DNA from: Mycocentrospora acerina
Lineage: Eukaryota > Ascomycota > Dothideomycetes > Pleosporales
Length of the DNA stretch: 64,000 bases
Assembly (NCBI GenBank): GCA_022701365.1
Contig: JAKUHH010000091.1
Location: 248,001 to 312,000, forward strand
Direction: 5' to 3'
In this document: positions 1 through 12,196 of the stretch, one piece after another
Numbering within the stretch: the stretch's first letter is position 1
Layout: each line of letters starts with the position of its first letter
Made by a program: the position numbers and the translations under genes
The notes under the pieces: generated by a model
Told to the model about the DNA's origin: nothing
Databases searched by the model: none
The model's input: the letters and a program-made list of their open reading frames with translations, nothing else

Positions 1-336
1 GGTACAAAGTGGACCCCAACTCCCTGTCCCTGTCCCCATCTCGCTTCTACTGTGGAAATATCTCCGCGCATGCATGTAAGCTTATCCACCTAGGGAACTA
101 CCGTTGAAGCACCGAAGCCGGCAGACGCGCATAAGTAGTATCCCAGCGCCCGCGTGCTGCGCTTTGCGCGTGATCGATACACCCAGCACAGACACCCTTG
201 CCACGCGATCTTCGGAGTAGAGAGATCAGAGACAAGTCAGAGTGGGGATTTTGTAGAACGAAATCAAAGACAATCGCTTCAACTGTGTTTCAGACTTGGG
301 TGATATACAATCGAAGTAGGATTTGACCAGGAAAAC
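1..336. other. Upstream region of the first gene
   Basis: No coding frame of note was found here. The stretch is presumably the promoter and 5' leader of the gene that starts at 337. A run of adenines precedes that start codon. Confidence 0.4.
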
Positions 337-1089
337 ATGGCGCGCGGTATTCTATGGGTGAAATCCTGGATTCAGAATCCCAATGGAATCACAGCGGAGA
401 AGTTGTGTGAATGGTACGAAGAGGTATGTCGCGCTCTCCCTTCCAAAGTCTCCGTTGCAACTGCAAAGACATCCTAGGGCTCTCTTTTCTCCAATTTTTG
501 TTTATTCTCTTATATACTCCGTATGAGAAAGGTCAATCAAATAACCTCACTGAAACAGACACACATTCAAGAAGTCCTCGCTCTCTCTGGCTTCCCCTCC
601 GCCACGCGCTGGGTGTCTCTCAACCACACCCGTACCACCCCCGGACCCTGGCTCGTCATCTTCGCCCTCCCGGATGTTTCCTACAAAGACTCTTCTGCCT
701 TCCACGCCGTACAAAATACTGTTCCTTCGCAGGAGTTGATCGACAGTGTGTATGCAAATGTTGTGTTTGACATTAGGTTTTATGAGGAGGTTGATTTCAA
801 GGAAAGAGATGACGTGGAGGGAGAGGTGGGAAAATTTCTCGATGGGGAGGAGAGTAGTGGAGAGGGTGGGCGGGTGGAGAAGGAAGAAGGAAAGAAGGGG
901 TGGTTGCGGACAAGGCGGTATAAACTCCTGTCACAAGTTGTACTGAAGGCGCTGAATAAAGAGGAAGGAGATGCAAAGGAGGGATTGGTGTTGAAGGAGT
1001 TTGGAGAGGGGGCGGAGAAGAGTGAAGGATGGCTTGACTTGAAGAGGGTATACCCACAGAGTGAGTGGGAGAGCGTTGGTGTTGAATAG
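337..1089 (+). CDS. EthD-like (dimeric alpha-beta barrel) family protein, two exons
   Basis: Exon 1 is 337-423 and exon 2 is 559-1089. The intron (424-558) has a GTATGT donor and a CAG acceptor and is phase 0, giving 205 residues. The spliced junction creates a W-Y-E-E-T-H-I-Q-E-V-L-A-L-S-G-F stretch. It resembles the 'WYdeeHIpevLa..G' signature near the N-terminus of many fungal EthD-like small proteins. The middle (G-P-W-L-V-I-F-A-L-P-D) fits the second strand of such a fold. The C-terminal half is rich in Glu, Lys and Gly and looks disordered. I infer the family from this pattern only. No substrate or catalytic residue can be named. Confidence 0.72.
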
Positions 1090-1113
1090 TCCGATTGATG
1101 TAAACGGTAGAAA

Positions 1114-3127
1114 TTAGATGATGGTGATGCTATGTTCTTCTGGAGTTTCGTTTGAGTTGTAAAAGTCGCAGTGTTGTTCTTGTAGGAAGAGTACACCGAT
1201 ACGTTTGTAGAGGAGTGGCTCAGTGCTGCATTGCTGTAGTATGAGAGCACCCAGCCTCCAGGGGTCTCCAAGAGGGTAATAATCAGGCCATTGGCGTTGT
1301 TCGCACGGATCCTCGTAGACCGCAATACATACAACCTGCTCTCGGAACGGTGATGTTGGAAAAGGGTCATCGAGTTCTACACGATGTATCTTTTCCCTGG
1401 CGCCGTTAGAATGGAGATGTGCAATTGTAAAATCAGGATCAAATCCTGTGGGCGGTTGTTCATCCGATACAAGTTCCAACAAAGCGTGTAGAAGCCTTCC
1501 CTTCAGTGTTAATGATGCATGTTTGAGTTGACCAGATGGATGAGCATCAGTCTCCAAATCTTCAACAGTTGCTCTCGATCGACCAAGGCCGCAGGACAAA
1601 TGTGTGCTATGGACGATCATTCGGTTGTGGCTCGCCCAACTCCAGCTGGGTGCTCGCCATGCACTTGGGAGCGGACTAGAGCGTGCTGCCGATGCAGTGC
1701 GCCACAATGATTGCGGTAGCAGATGCTTTTCCCAGAGGCCACATATGAGACTATCACCAGTCGTTTTTGACACTTGTTGTGCAATACCTTGTATAGCTAC
1801 CAGAAGATCGCTCTCGACAGTTAGTTGACAATACGTGTAACCTTGAAGGAACGCACTCCATGCGCGATACACTGTGTAGCTCCAACCTTGCGTTGCTGAA
1901 GACGAGTTATTCAGCCGGCTTTCTATGGCTAAAAGCCTCTTTAGTCGGACATCTTCAACTTCCCAACTCATCCAGGTTGGTAGGTGATGCTGATATATAT
2001 CACTAGAGTGATTTGAAATGCACTCCCAATACACTCCGGATACAGTGAAGTGCATGATACGTCTAGACAGAAAACGCTCTTGCATAACCCAAGCCCTCTT
2101 GTTTAGCGTTCCTGCTGTAACGTCTGAGTGGTAACCTCGGGCAGGGAATGCCACATAACGGGTGGGCGTTTGCCTCTGTTTGCCACTCGCAAGGCCAAGA
2201 GCCTCCCCAGATACAGAAAACTCAAAGGGTCTTTGTACCATGAGGTTGCGCTCAAAGGAAAGACCTTTGGAACTATCTGAGGCACCTGTTGCTGCTATGT
2301 TACAGAATGCTGCCGCATACACCTGCCCCATGTGAGCCGCCTCTTTATGCCAATCCAATAGGTCATACTTGTCCTGAAAGATACACAGAGAATCTATCCA
2401 AATGTATTCAACGTTAAGGTCACGGCAGATGTCAATTGCCTCTCGGAAAGTTTTCGGCAGTTTCTGAATAGCAATTCCCGTCCGCAGAGACTGTTCCGAT
2501 TCGCGTGTAAGTGTAATGGGTAGAATCCCACCCCAGCAATGTGACAGGGTGATGTAATGACCACGCGTATGTTCGCCGCTATCTTCGAGTACAATCCTTG
2601 AACGATATCGCCCTTGAAACTTGAGCAGACGTGTGGGAAAAAAACTAATATCAGCAGGATCGCGGAGATGGCAAGCACTATGTGTGTCAAAACATTCATG
2701 GAGTTTTGATTTCAAGAACGACCTTGAGCTGCTAGCAAGTGTACTCAGTGGAGGGATGGGGTTCCAATGTATGTTTGTATCTACGATGTGTGAGACTTTG
2801 CAAAACCAGACCCACAAATGTGGTTGACATACGCTCCATGGGCATGATGTGAAGAACTGCAATGTCCCAGGTAAACTCATGTATTCGTTTACACCTCATG
2901 TGAAGTTCGACAGGATGATTCGAATTACATTTGAACTTATGTTCAACTGTCCAAAGACTGGAGCAACTGGGGTTCACACGCCTGTCGGCATAGAAAAGAT
3001 TGGCGCAAAGGTAGCAGGATGCTGGGTACAATGTAACACCTGTCCGAGTACACTCATCTAGAGCATCTCGCCAGTGTTCAAATAGGGCAGAGCAGCTAGA
3101 GCAAAGGAGTGTGGCTGTCGATGCCAT
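1114..3127 (-). CDS. HET (heterokaryon incompatibility) domain protein
   Basis: Two exons, 3127-2833 and 2780-1114. The 52-nt intron (2832-2781) has a GTATGT donor and a TAG acceptor and is phase 1; the product is 653 residues. All three HET blocks are visible: L-S-H-C-W-G-G near residue 178, Y-I-W-I-D-S-L-C-I near 225, and R-A-W-V-M-Q-E-R-F-L-S-R-R near 330. A-F-C-N-I-A-A-T-G-A-S-D-S lies between the second and third. The first exon carries two Cys-x2-Cys pairs (C-S-S-C and C-Y-L-C), as in many HET proteins with a small N-terminal cysteine module. HET proteins act in non-self recognition and can trigger cell death on hyphal fusion. The partner of this one cannot be told. The frame is intact and shows no RIP damage. 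Confidence 0.9.
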
Positions 3128-3306
3128 GGCGTCAATGTGCCTTTCTTCTGCTAGAAAGTAGCGGAAGCAATGCCCCCAAGCCGCTTCCTAGCAGGTGCAA
3201 AGCCCCAAGCTACACTGTCAAATAGAATGCGCGGTGAACTCGATGAAAAATGTGGCTGAAAAGAGAGTAGTTGTTGGCAGCTACATGGTAAGCCCAAGGT
3301 GCAGCC

Positions 3307-3687
3307 CTACCACTCGAGGTGCAAAGTTTCAGCCCAGCTACCCCTCTTCTCAAAACGCACAGCCTCCGCCACGTTTCCCTTGCCCAAATCACCACCATAG
3401 AAATGCGGGAAGCTCTCAGATTCAGCTTCTTCCCACTTGATTTCGGCCTTGCTGTTTTCGTCGGTTCCAGTGGCTAGTGTCTCGTATTTGATCTTTAGCA
3501 GCCACAACTCTGCTGAGCTGCCAAAGAACCTGTCTGCAGTACCAGGAACCTGCTTAGCTGTCGAGAGGTGAATGAAGCCATCGTTGCGGTCGAGGTCTGA
3601 GAGCGGAAGGCGTTCGGGGAGGGGTGATGGCGGGGCAGAGGGGAGGATTTTGTAGAGGTATGTTGGCAGAGGCGAAGGTGCCGACAT
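3307..3687 (-). CDS. DUF952 family protein
   Basis: A single exon of 126 residues. The family core D-G-F-I-H-L-S-T-A-K-Q-V-P-G-T-A-D-R-F-F is present near residues 36-55. It is followed by L-W-L-L-K-I-K and, further on, by F-P-H-F-Y-G-G-D-L and an A-V-R-F segment, in the order typical of DUF952 proteins. These are small, cytosolic single-domain proteins of unknown biochemical function. The ATG at 3687 follows an in-frame leader that offers no better start. The opposite-strand frame here carries no recognisable domain. Confidence 0.85.
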   Translation of the reverse strand: MSAPSPLPTYLYKILPSAPPSPLPERLPLSDLDRNDGFIHLSTAKQVPGTADRFFGSSAELWLLKIKYETLATGTDENSKAEIKWEEAESESFPHFYGGDLGKGNVAEAVRFEKRGSWAETLHLEW

Positions 3688-4296
3688 GATTGTAGTTTTA
3701 GGCTGAGCGATACAGTTGTATCGAAAGAATTCCTGATGGGAAAAACAAACGGCTCCAGGGTTGAAGCTTGCGCGTGATGCTCACCTGTCGACGACTGGAA
3801 ATTGCGGCGACATGATTTAGGAGTATACGTATGCTGATTGGCCAGTAGGAGCTTACGTGATCCTGGACGGAAGATGGAGCCGTCGACTCCACGAGCCACC
3901 GTGACCTTAGACTCAGCTCGGTAGCGGTGCAGACGGTGAGCAAAATGACGGAGGATCACGCTGCCCATCTTTCCTCATCGTACGTAAAGGCTGGGAAGAC
4001 TCCTCCCTTTGCGAGTCATCCGGACACAACATTTTCTGGTACGCCTACGTCATCTCCATTTGCAACTACACCCAGCAATCCGTAGTTGACTTTGCGATGG
4101 TCTAGATTGAAGTGCAGAATCTTTTAGTACCCTGAAAACACCCAGCTACACGTGTGCCTCCATGCAGAACATCTCTCAAAAACTATGAACAGCGTTTTGT
4201 TTGTCCACCCCAGTCCTTTACCCAACACTACGCGTACATAACCGGTTTGCACGCGTCAACTTCCAGGAATAGTGTTATAAAGCGAAGCACTCTAAT
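3688..4296. other. Intergenic, divergent promoter region
   Basis: Lies between the minus-strand DUF952 gene and the plus-strand Ipk1 gene. It probably holds both promoters. A 46-codon plus-strand frame (3945-4085) starts at an ATG but matches nothing I know. Confidence 0.4.
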
Positions 4297-5442
4297 ATGG
4301 CCAAAAAATTGTGGACTGGACGCTTGAAGTCAGCCGATAAGGCATCGTTCGACTCCCTCACATCAAATTCGGGAACCCTCTGTTGTGTGGCCACCACGGA
4401 TGCTCCTCAAGAATCTCTGGTGTATTTCGAGTATCTAAACTCAGGCGCCGCGAATGCCGTATTCAGGATTCAGCCTTGGTCGGCCAAAGTCAAGTACAAG
4501 GCCTTTGCTTTTGTTCGCAATAACCATGGTGATACCATCACGATAGTACCTCGAGACGAAATCATGAGTCAAGTTCTCCGGATTAGCAAGGGTGTTCACA
4601 AGTCGCTACCTTGTGAAGATATTCTGTCCGGTTTTGAATACGATGTTCGGCCTCTCTTTGCATCGACAGTACCCGGAAGTACCGCCATCACACATCGGTT
4701 TGAGGCTCATCTCATGGATCATCGGGGTGTTCTGCTCTCCCCCGAAGTTCTAGCAGATCTATTTGCACGACACAACGCTGCGGGGAAATCCATCACGCTT
4801 CCAACTCCAACTGACGCACGCTGGGGTATCCTGCTCCCAAACATGTCCCCAGCTTCTGGATCCATCACACTGGAGGTCAAGCCAAAATGGCTACTACAGT
4901 CGCCAAATGCTCCTGCAGACTCGATACGCTGTCGTACTTGTGCATTGCAGGCCTCAAGGCGCCGAGATAACAAGGGTTACATTTGTCCCTTGCGCTTGTT
5001 AAAAGGGACTCGACAGGATATCAACACATGGGCGCGCGCAAGCATCATAGCTCACTACAAAGGTCCCGAAAAAGCCGTAAATGATATCGTCCATCGCCTC
5101 CTCGAATACCTTACAACTGGCGAGGGACGTCTTCTTCTGCAACACCTAGAAGCTCTCCAAGCAGATCTTGATCCAATGGGCGTTCTTTGTAGAGAAAAAG
5201 CTACAGACAAACCCGCATTTGACCGCAACTTGCGGCTTGCTATGACGTTACGCGACTGTTCCTTATTCATCAACGTTCCCTGTATCGCAGGTACCAGCAT
5301 TACGTCTAAACTTGCCGACCTAGATTTCAAGTCTGCCGCCAAGATCTACGATTGGACATTGAAAGAAGATAAACTTGCGAGCGAGAACTGGTACGCAAGA
5401 CGAGATGTGGCAGACTATGGGTGCTGGCTCGCGCGGGACTGA
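4297..5442 (+). CDS. IPK1: Inositol-pentakisphosphate 2-kinase
   Basis: A single exon of 381 residues. Ipk1 phosphorylates the 2-position of inositol 1,3,4,5,6-pentakisphosphate to make phytate (InsP6), a cofactor for nuclear mRNA export. Three family signatures are visible. L-E-V-K-P-K-W-L-L-Q-S-P lies near residues 191-202 (the 'EIKPKW' motif). R-C-R-T-C-A-L-Q-A, followed by C-P-L-x-L-L, lies near 210-235. M-T-L-R-D-C-S-L-F-I lies near 315-324. Length fits fungal members, and the ATG at 4297 follows an AT-rich leader. No introns are needed. I am confident in the family; the function follows from it. Confidence 0.9.
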   Translation: MAKKLWTGRLKSADKASFDSLTSNSGTLCCVATTDAPQESLVYFEYLNSGAANAVFRIQPWSAKVKYKAFAFVRNNHGDTITIVPRDEIMSQVLRISKGVHKSLPCEDILSGFEYDVRPLFASTVPGSTAITHRFEAHLMDHRGVLLSPEVLADLFARHNAAGKSITLPTPTDARWGILLPNMSPASGSITLEVKPKWLLQSPNAPADSIRCRTCALQASRRRDNKGYICPLRLLKGTRQDINTWARASIIAHYKGPEKAVNDIVHRLLEYLTTGEGRLLLQHLEALQADLDPMGVLCREKATDKPAFDRNLRLAMTLRDCSLFINVPCIAGTSITSKLADLDFKSAAKIYDWTLKEDKLASENWYARRDVADYGCWLARD

Positions 5443-6240
5443 TGGCGAGATGGAAAACGTTCACCGTGTTTCAAACTTCCGCTGATACATCTTTCAAATG
5501 ATTATACAAGCCCTGTTCTGCGGGCATATTTTTCGCAACTGACTTTTATCATACTACATCCCGAGAGCTTATCTTCCTGTCGGACACTTATCAGATAGTT
5601 TTTAATTCGACTCTTTGTTGCTTGATACACGTTTCACCCTACGCCTCTCTACTTTCATGAAACCCATATTAATTTATTCCATTGATCCGTTAATACAGTA
5701 AAGCTTCAGCCTTCAACACACTAGTTGCGACTCCAAACTCATCCTCTACCCACGTACGAGTCGCGCTCGGTCATCCATACCCTTTGCCCAAACACCAATT
5801 ATGGCATCTGACAAACCACTGACAAGTCAAGTACATAACAAGAAAAACTCAAGCACCTTCAATACTGCGAGAGAAGTTCTAATATATTTTATGGTAATCC
5901 TGACTATCGCGATAACCTAGACCACCTGACACTGGCGTCTTTATAGCCACACACATCAGATACAGCAAGCATCACGCATTCAAAATAAATCCCACAGCCC
6001 TCGGTTTCAGGCGGATATAAATCGTGGCACACTATAAAATCGGCTCAACATATTCTGCCGCCTCTCTCCAAGTATCTTCCAGCGCCGCCAGATCAAATCA
6101 CAGGAATAGTACAATATTGACATTTTGGGCCCCATATTCTGTAGTCAGCCCAGGGACAGCGACGAATCAAAAACATACAGAGTATCACTTGGTTCCTTCG
6201 ATTTATGCCCTAGGTATGTAAATGAAACTGGCACCCTAGA

Positions 6241-6273
6241 GAAGAAGAAGAAGAAGAAGAAGAAGAAGAAGAA
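6241..6273. repeat. GAA microsatellite
   Basis: Eleven consecutive GAA units in non-coding sequence. Confidence 0.95.
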
Positions 6274-7271
6274 ATTAAACAGAGTGGAAATAAGTAGAAT
6301 TTGCCAAAATGAAGCAATCTCATCCTCTCAAACACAAAAGAACTCCTATTTATCGCAGAATAGTACACATTTCATCCCGCAAATGGACAAGACGTTCAAA
6401 AAAGCCTATTTTTCATGTACATGACCACACACACAAAAAGAAATAATACCAAATTATCATCGAAACCTCTTACTTACAGCTCCGACTTAACCTGACCTGA
6501 CGGCTGGAATCTACAAGAAGACTAGACTAGATGGATGTAGCGAGTATTCTATAAAAAAAAGAACTCCCCCAAAGGTCATCATCATCTAGAAGGGTTTCTT
6601 ATCTTTCAAGTTCTACGCCACATTTGGAATCTCTCGCTTTCTGTTTGGGAGTCTGAAGGAAGTTTTTTGATTCGGTTTAAAAAGATTACATTTATCTAAG
6701 CGTACATTTCAAAAATAAATCGTCTTGCATCGCTGTCAACTACTTCCCATCACCATTAATTTTTTCTCACTCGACAATCTTTTTTTTGGGGGGGGGGACT
6801 CCCACCGAACATAATCACCCTTTCTTATCTATCCTCTTGAGTCAGAACAAGCAACACCCATCTAATAATCTTGTACGACTCAAACCCACTACTCCCTTTA
6901 GTTACACAAACAATAGCAAAAAAAAGGGGGAGGGAAATGTAGCGTTCAAAGACTGTACAAACAATGGTTTTTAATCAAAAATAAAATTACATGCACGCAA
7001 CTCTTCTGAGATATAACTAACAACCCCCCTTCATTAAATACACACTACTCACCCATATCCACCGAGTTTTATTGGAATAAGAAAAGAAAAGAAAAAAAAG
7101 AGACACCACAACATGAACTCTCATAGTCTTATTTCCAACCAAACGAATAGCTTAGGATAAAACTAATTTTAAAAAAAAAACTTAACCAGCACACTGGTTG
7201 ACCAAGTACAAGATGAAAAAACGTTCTTGATTGCATTTTCCTTTCCACTCCTTCCTTTCCATCCCTCTGTC

Positions 7272-7326
7272 CACTCAATCACTCAGTCACTCAGTCACTC
7301 AGTCACCCAGCCACTCACTCAATCAC
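7272..7326. repeat. Imperfect CACTCAGT minisatellite
   Basis: Seven or so imperfect 8-bp units of the CACTCAGT/CACTCAAT type lie in tandem. Confidence 0.8.
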
Positions 7327-7429
7327 CAAACCTCCCACACAATCATCAGCAAGAAATAAACTCCTAGCCATCGTCAAGTCAATCCCACAAGGGCCACAAG
7401 GAGTGGAAAATAAAAACAAAATAAAAAAC

Positions 7430-7499
7430 CGCCCGACCAGAGACTCGAACTCTGAACCTTGAGATTAAAAGTCTCACGCGCTAACCAATCTACCAGGAC
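7430..7499 (-). tRNA. tRNA-Lys(UUU)-like gene
   Basis: On the minus strand the anticodon stem TGAGA/TCTCA encloses loop CTTTTAA, giving anticodon UUU. The T arm CAGAG-TTCGAGT-CTCTG is perfect. A Pol III-type run of T follows the 3' end. The acceptor stem (5' GTCCTGG, 3' GTCGGGC) has two mismatches, and the D arm is short and pairs poorly. It may be a diverged functional gene or a tRNA pseudogene. Confidence 0.65.
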
Positions 7500-7890
7500 G
7501 TGTTAGTTACCAGTCAAAGTGTGAGGTGAGGAGAGGAGAGGAGAGGAGAGACATACTGTGCCAGCCGGGCTTCTATTCGCTTGTCGATGGACACCATACA
7601 TACATACATAGCCCATCACGCCATCTAGACGATTGGACGTTCAACGATCATTTGATGTATCAAAAGATGGTATATATATATGGATAAATGGATATTCAAT
7701 CTGCTTGTTCTAAACTTACTTTGGTTACCCATCTCCAGGCATCGTAATTCATTCGTAGAAGTGGAGGAGAGCCCCACTCTATCTAGTACAGCTTCAAAAA
7801 AGTAATGACGCTTACAACAACGCCTCTCGAGTATTCTTTTTTTTCTCTACTACGCGGTCTGCTGGACTAGAGGGGGAGGCAAAAAAGACT
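7500..7890. other. Spacer between two tRNA genes
   Basis: Holds a short GAGAG repeat at 7531-7550 and otherwise nothing recognisable. Confidence 0.5.
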
Positions 7891-7993
7891 TGTCCCCTGC
7901 CAGATTCGAACTGGCGACCTTCGGATGTCTACTCTTTGAGTAGTCATGGTCTTAATATGAGACCGACGTGATAACCGACTACACCAAGGAGAC
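7891..7993 (-). tRNA. Elongator tRNA-Met(CAU) with intron
   Basis: The 5' exon is 7993-7956 and the 3' exon is 7926-7891. A 29-nt intron (7955-7927) sits after position 37, the canonical place for nuclear tRNA introns. The acceptor stem GTCTCCT pairs with AGGGGAC through one G-U. The spliced anticodon arm is TCGGT-CTCATAA-TCCGA, with the U31-U39 mismatch that elongator initiator-distinct tRNA-Met genes commonly show. The T arm is GCCAG-TTCGAAT-CTGGC. Anticodon is CAU. The extra stem within the intron can pair ACTACTC with GAGTAG. Confidence 0.9.
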
Positions 7994-10900
7994 GTCTGAT
8001 TGGATGAGCGGCGGTGAAATTGGAAAGGAGATCATGTGAGAAAATGAGAGCTAGAGAGATTGAAATGATGAGTGGGAGGTGGGTGTGAAAGGATAGGGGA
8101 ATTGTGAGAGTGGGTATGCAAATGTGAATGATTGTGGAGACGGAGAGAAATTTTTGGTGGGTTTAATAGTGTGGGGACTGAATCTTTCTTCTTCTTGAAC
8201 AGAGATATGTATGAACAGGCGGGTAAGCTGGGAACGCAATTGGATGTTGACCTATTTGTATTGTTGTGTTGTTGTGCTGTTTTGATGTAGGGAGGGTGAG
8301 CGTAGAGAGAAAAGGTTGGAGTCCTGGCGCGTTGATCATGTGATCAAGCATCAACAAGTTCAGTCCATGTCTTTCGCGTACTCGTCTCCCCCATGTATCC
8401 GACACGAGACCTTGCATCTAGAGCTTGTAGAAAGTGTTTCTTCACGTTCCCCCTGAAATTTAGCCGAGGTCCCCTGAATGACAAGGAGTCAAAGTCGCGT
8501 CAATGTGCAGACAGTTTGGAACAGAACCAGACTTTGGAGATCAAGCCAGCGTTCTCGCGACTGCACAGGCGCACTACTGAGCCTTGCGTTTATTACACAA
8601 CGGCTGTGCTCCTACCATGCCGGGACGGCACGAGGCGATATCACCTCCCGGCCGTGGCCAACCATGTCCGATATGACCTCAACTCAGAAACAACCTTTGC
8701 GCACATTCTTCAACACACGAAATGTCATTTTGCCCTGCCGTGTTAGAATTTCATACAACACGAGTGTCGCAATGTTTGTTGTGGGTTTTTCCGTGCTGGG
8801 GCCTCCCATTGGTGGGTAGTCGGCGGCTAGTCTGAACCTCAACGCCGCCGAATGTGGATCCGCTGGGCAGCATCGAAATCCTCCAAAGTAGATCCCGCGC
8901 AGTCGGAACCCAATCAGGACCTTTTGGGCAGCAAAAAAGGCTGAGCCGTCAGTGAGTCATAAGGGCTCTGATAGGAGCGGAGCCCAGCGTGCGGAAGAGA
9001 GAAGGTGCAAAAACCGGATAACAGTAGAGAACAGCTTATGTGAGGAAGATTACCGTTGGAATTTTTGGGCAGGTTGCGTGAGAGTGGATAGAATGTGTTA
9101 AGCGAGAGTCCCACCTGTTCTTCTTTTTGGTTGAGCTAGCCGTAGGTGGTAGCCAAAATAGACGTCATTGTAAGACCGCAGGCATTGAAATGAATGAGGG
9201 CGAGCGGAAGTGTGGCACCCATTGCTGATGATACAGGATGAGCGGAGTCTGGGCAAGCCTGAGCCGAGTGCGCGTGATTGTATTTTGCACTGAATGCTTG
9301 TAGCTTGTTGGTGGGGCAAGGGGAGTTGCTCGTGAGGTTGTTGACCGAATCGAGGCTGGTGATTGGAAGTGTCTCAGATAGCAGAGCACCCGGAAACAAG
9401 ATTGTGACCCGTATGCGACTACGAGGAGCGCCGCAAAAGTTGACGGAATCCGGGCATGATTTCGATTGCATCTCAAAGTTCCTTGGGCTATCGTCTTTGC
9501 AAACTTTGCCTGGTCACTTGATGTATTTGTGCGCGTCTGTTCGCAGAAGAGCAAACATTGCGCAGGGTGTTACAGTCGTACAGCATCTGCCGACGTCGCA
9601 GTTCTTGGGGTCGCCTCATGGCCTCACGCCACAAGCCTTTGTCTTGCATGTGTGCTGGTCGCATACGATTGTACGTGATGACTTCTCGCCAAGGTCAAGG
9701 GAGGCGTTCGTAGTTGGGTCAAGACCATCTCAAGAGTGACTTGTTAGCCTCGACTGAAGTCTAGTTTAGAAGTCTGACGTGAATACTAATCATTGCAAAT
9801 TGTATGAACGTAGGTAACATTGTGCATCTAACTTGTACGACGATTGCATCAAGACCTGGTTGTCGGAGTTGGCTTATGTTGTGCAGGAATCTCTATGTAG
9901 AGAGCTGCAAGTGCAGGCTGAGTAATACACGTCAAAGAACTTGACTTGGAACGAACAAGGCTGGCAGTAATTTGAGACACGGAAGCCATTGTTTCACGGG
10001 TAGCCAGCGTCATGAAGACGCAGAATCAGCATTGGCAGCGATGATGCACACACTCTCGAGATTAGGCGTTTGCTTTTTTTCTCGTCACATGAAACGAGAG
10101 AGGACCAATGGGAGGATGACGTGTAGAGCGACGATTCGAAATTCCCTCGTTGTGTCCTCAGCCAGACCCCCTGTGTCTCGATTAGGATGAAACAAAACAA
10201 GATGGGTGGAGTGTACTCTGTGCAGTCTTGCTCAGCAGCAGTCACCGCAGAGCAAACAACGTGAGCAGCAGGATTTGGCAGTCAGTCGACTCGGCAACGG
10301 CAACGGCTACTACTCGTATCACGGAAAAAGTCTGACGAGCGGGTTCTTTATGGTACATGTGTTTGCGAATAGAATTTGTTCTTCCCGGCTGCTTTGTTGA
10401 GGAAATGGACATGATGCGTTGTCTCACACGCGTTCACCGGAGGCTTTAGTGGTGCTGTCGGCTAGGCAGCTAAGCAGCTAAGCAGCTAAGAAGAGCTTCG
10501 TCGGCCCGCATGGGCAGAAGTCTGGGAGGCGAGGCGGGATGGTTGCACCAGACACAGCTGTCCGGATGCTGTTGGACCAAAGATTGAATGCCGTGCGTTA
10601 GCGGGGTAGCAGGCACGCGTTGAGGGGGGGATGATTTGCAAGGGCTGCGCGGACGCCAGTCACACTCCATCACGCAAGGGTCGAGGGAGCAGCTTCTGGT
10701 GGCAAAGGACACATTTCTCGTGTCGGCGCGACATTAATGAATGGCAGTGGGAGGGAAAAATGCATTGTTGTTCCTGCATGGTGGGCGCGAACTGACGTGG
10801 CTGGCCCAGAGGGAAAGAGGCCTAGCTGGCGTTGGACAGTGCATCATGGCATCTCCACATCGGACTGGAATGGAGAGGATGGCGAGAAAAAGTAAGACGG

Positions 10901-12196
10901 GCCAGCGAGAGCGTAGCCGTGCCATCGTTCACCGTGCAGAGGGCGTGGGGGTGAGGTCAAGAGGGATAAATAACGAGTATGGATCGACTGTACTCGGAGA
11001 CGATTGCCAGCACTAGGTGCAAAGACAGGATAGCGCGTGTGACTGGGCATTTCTTTTGGCAACGAGGGAGTATACTATACCGACACTGGGCCTGCAACAG
11101 GCGGTGAGGCAGGCTGGATGCAGGCAGAGAGCAGGCGCAGAATCAGAAGCAGCAGTAGCAGCAGTAGCAGCAGCAGCAGAAGCAGCTCGCATGGTGGGTG
11201 CGGGCGAACCCGGTTCGTCGACGGGGAGCTGACGTGCTGGCCTCTCGAGGGCGGACCAGGGCCAATTGCAGGTGGCCTGGCGGCAGGGCGAGCGACTGGC
11301 TATAATTACGCACATGGTCGTTACAGATCATCGTTCAGGGTGTGCCCGGTGGGTCAGTGACAGGATGGAACGCCTTGACAAGCAGCCGGGGACACTCCAA
11401 GTCGCAGGTTGTTGGCCGCGACACGGGTGCGAGGTGCGAGCCGGCCATGGAGGGACCTCAGACTGGCCTGCCGTGCAGAAACGGGCTAGGCGTTGCAGGC
11501 GGGTGGTTCGCGAGCCCTCGCACGCCCTGGCACGCCCTCAGCAGACCGTGGCGGGACGAGGCAGCGCGCAGCGACGGTGCCGGCGTCTCAGACAGCTGGG
11601 CAGCAGAGCCTGCAGCGCGCGCCCAACGGCACGAGGGCGCTGGAGAGCGAGCGCATGAACGGCCGGCTTATGTGGGTTGTATGCTATGGGTATGCTATGT
11701 GTATGCTATATAGTACCCGGCGCGCCCAGCCGTTCTGAAAAATTGCTGGCGGGAAACTTTTCGTGCAGCTCGACGCCCAATTTCCCAGATGCACCTGCCC
11801 TTCTGCTGCATGTCCGCCCCGTCATTTGCTGCCACCGCCCTGCCTTGTGCCCCAGGTCCTCGCCCTCCCGCTGCTCTTCGTCCACCTCCTCTCCCTGCTG
11901 CTCTCCCTCGCCCGCGCCCTGCACACCACCGCCCCGCGCCGACAGCCCTCCTCGCCCGCCTGCCCGTGCGATGCGCCTGAACGTCGACCACACCAGACCC
12001 GCCCCGCGCACACTACTTTATCGATAGGCCCGACGCGCTAGAGAGCGTGCCCGCCAGCACCACCAGCACCCAGCACCAGCACCAGCACCGCCGGCCAGCA
12101 GCCAGCGGCCAGCACGCCAGCCAGCACCAGCGCCAGCGCCAGCCAGCAGCCCCCGCGTCGCCGCCCTCCGCATCGCCGCCCCGCCGCATCGCCGCC
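7994..12196. other. 4.2-kb intergenic region with no convincing gene
   Basis: Short open frames occur on both strands, but none has a recognisable motif, conserved splice pattern or strong start. A CAG-rich run lies at 11146-11186 and a GCAGCTAA run near 10462-10493. From about 11700 the sequence becomes C-rich and leads into the start of the gene at 12197. It is probably that gene's promoter and 5' UTR; a TATATAG lies near 11706. Confidence 0.45.

Larger units (their letters stand above)
5443..7429. other. Long intergenic region, no gene seen
   Basis: AT-leaning sequence with several homopolymer and microsatellite runs and no frame with a recognisable product. It includes the GAA run at 6241 and the CACTCAGT-type run near 7272. 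It may hold the 3' UTR of the kinase gene. Confidence 0.5.

Noticed and set aside
3945..4085. 46-codon plus-strand frame starting at an ATG between the DUF952 and Ipk1 genes
   Set aside because: Short, no motif and no support beyond being open; it lies in a probable divergent promoter.
7272..7326. Short repeat considered as a possible CRISPR-like array
   Set aside because: Units are contiguous without spacers and the genome is fungal; it is a simple minisatellite.
9136..9739. Overlapping open frames of 110-150 codons on both strands
   Set aside because: Neither strand shows a motif, a good start or splice-consistent extension; they appear to be chance frames of balanced sequence.
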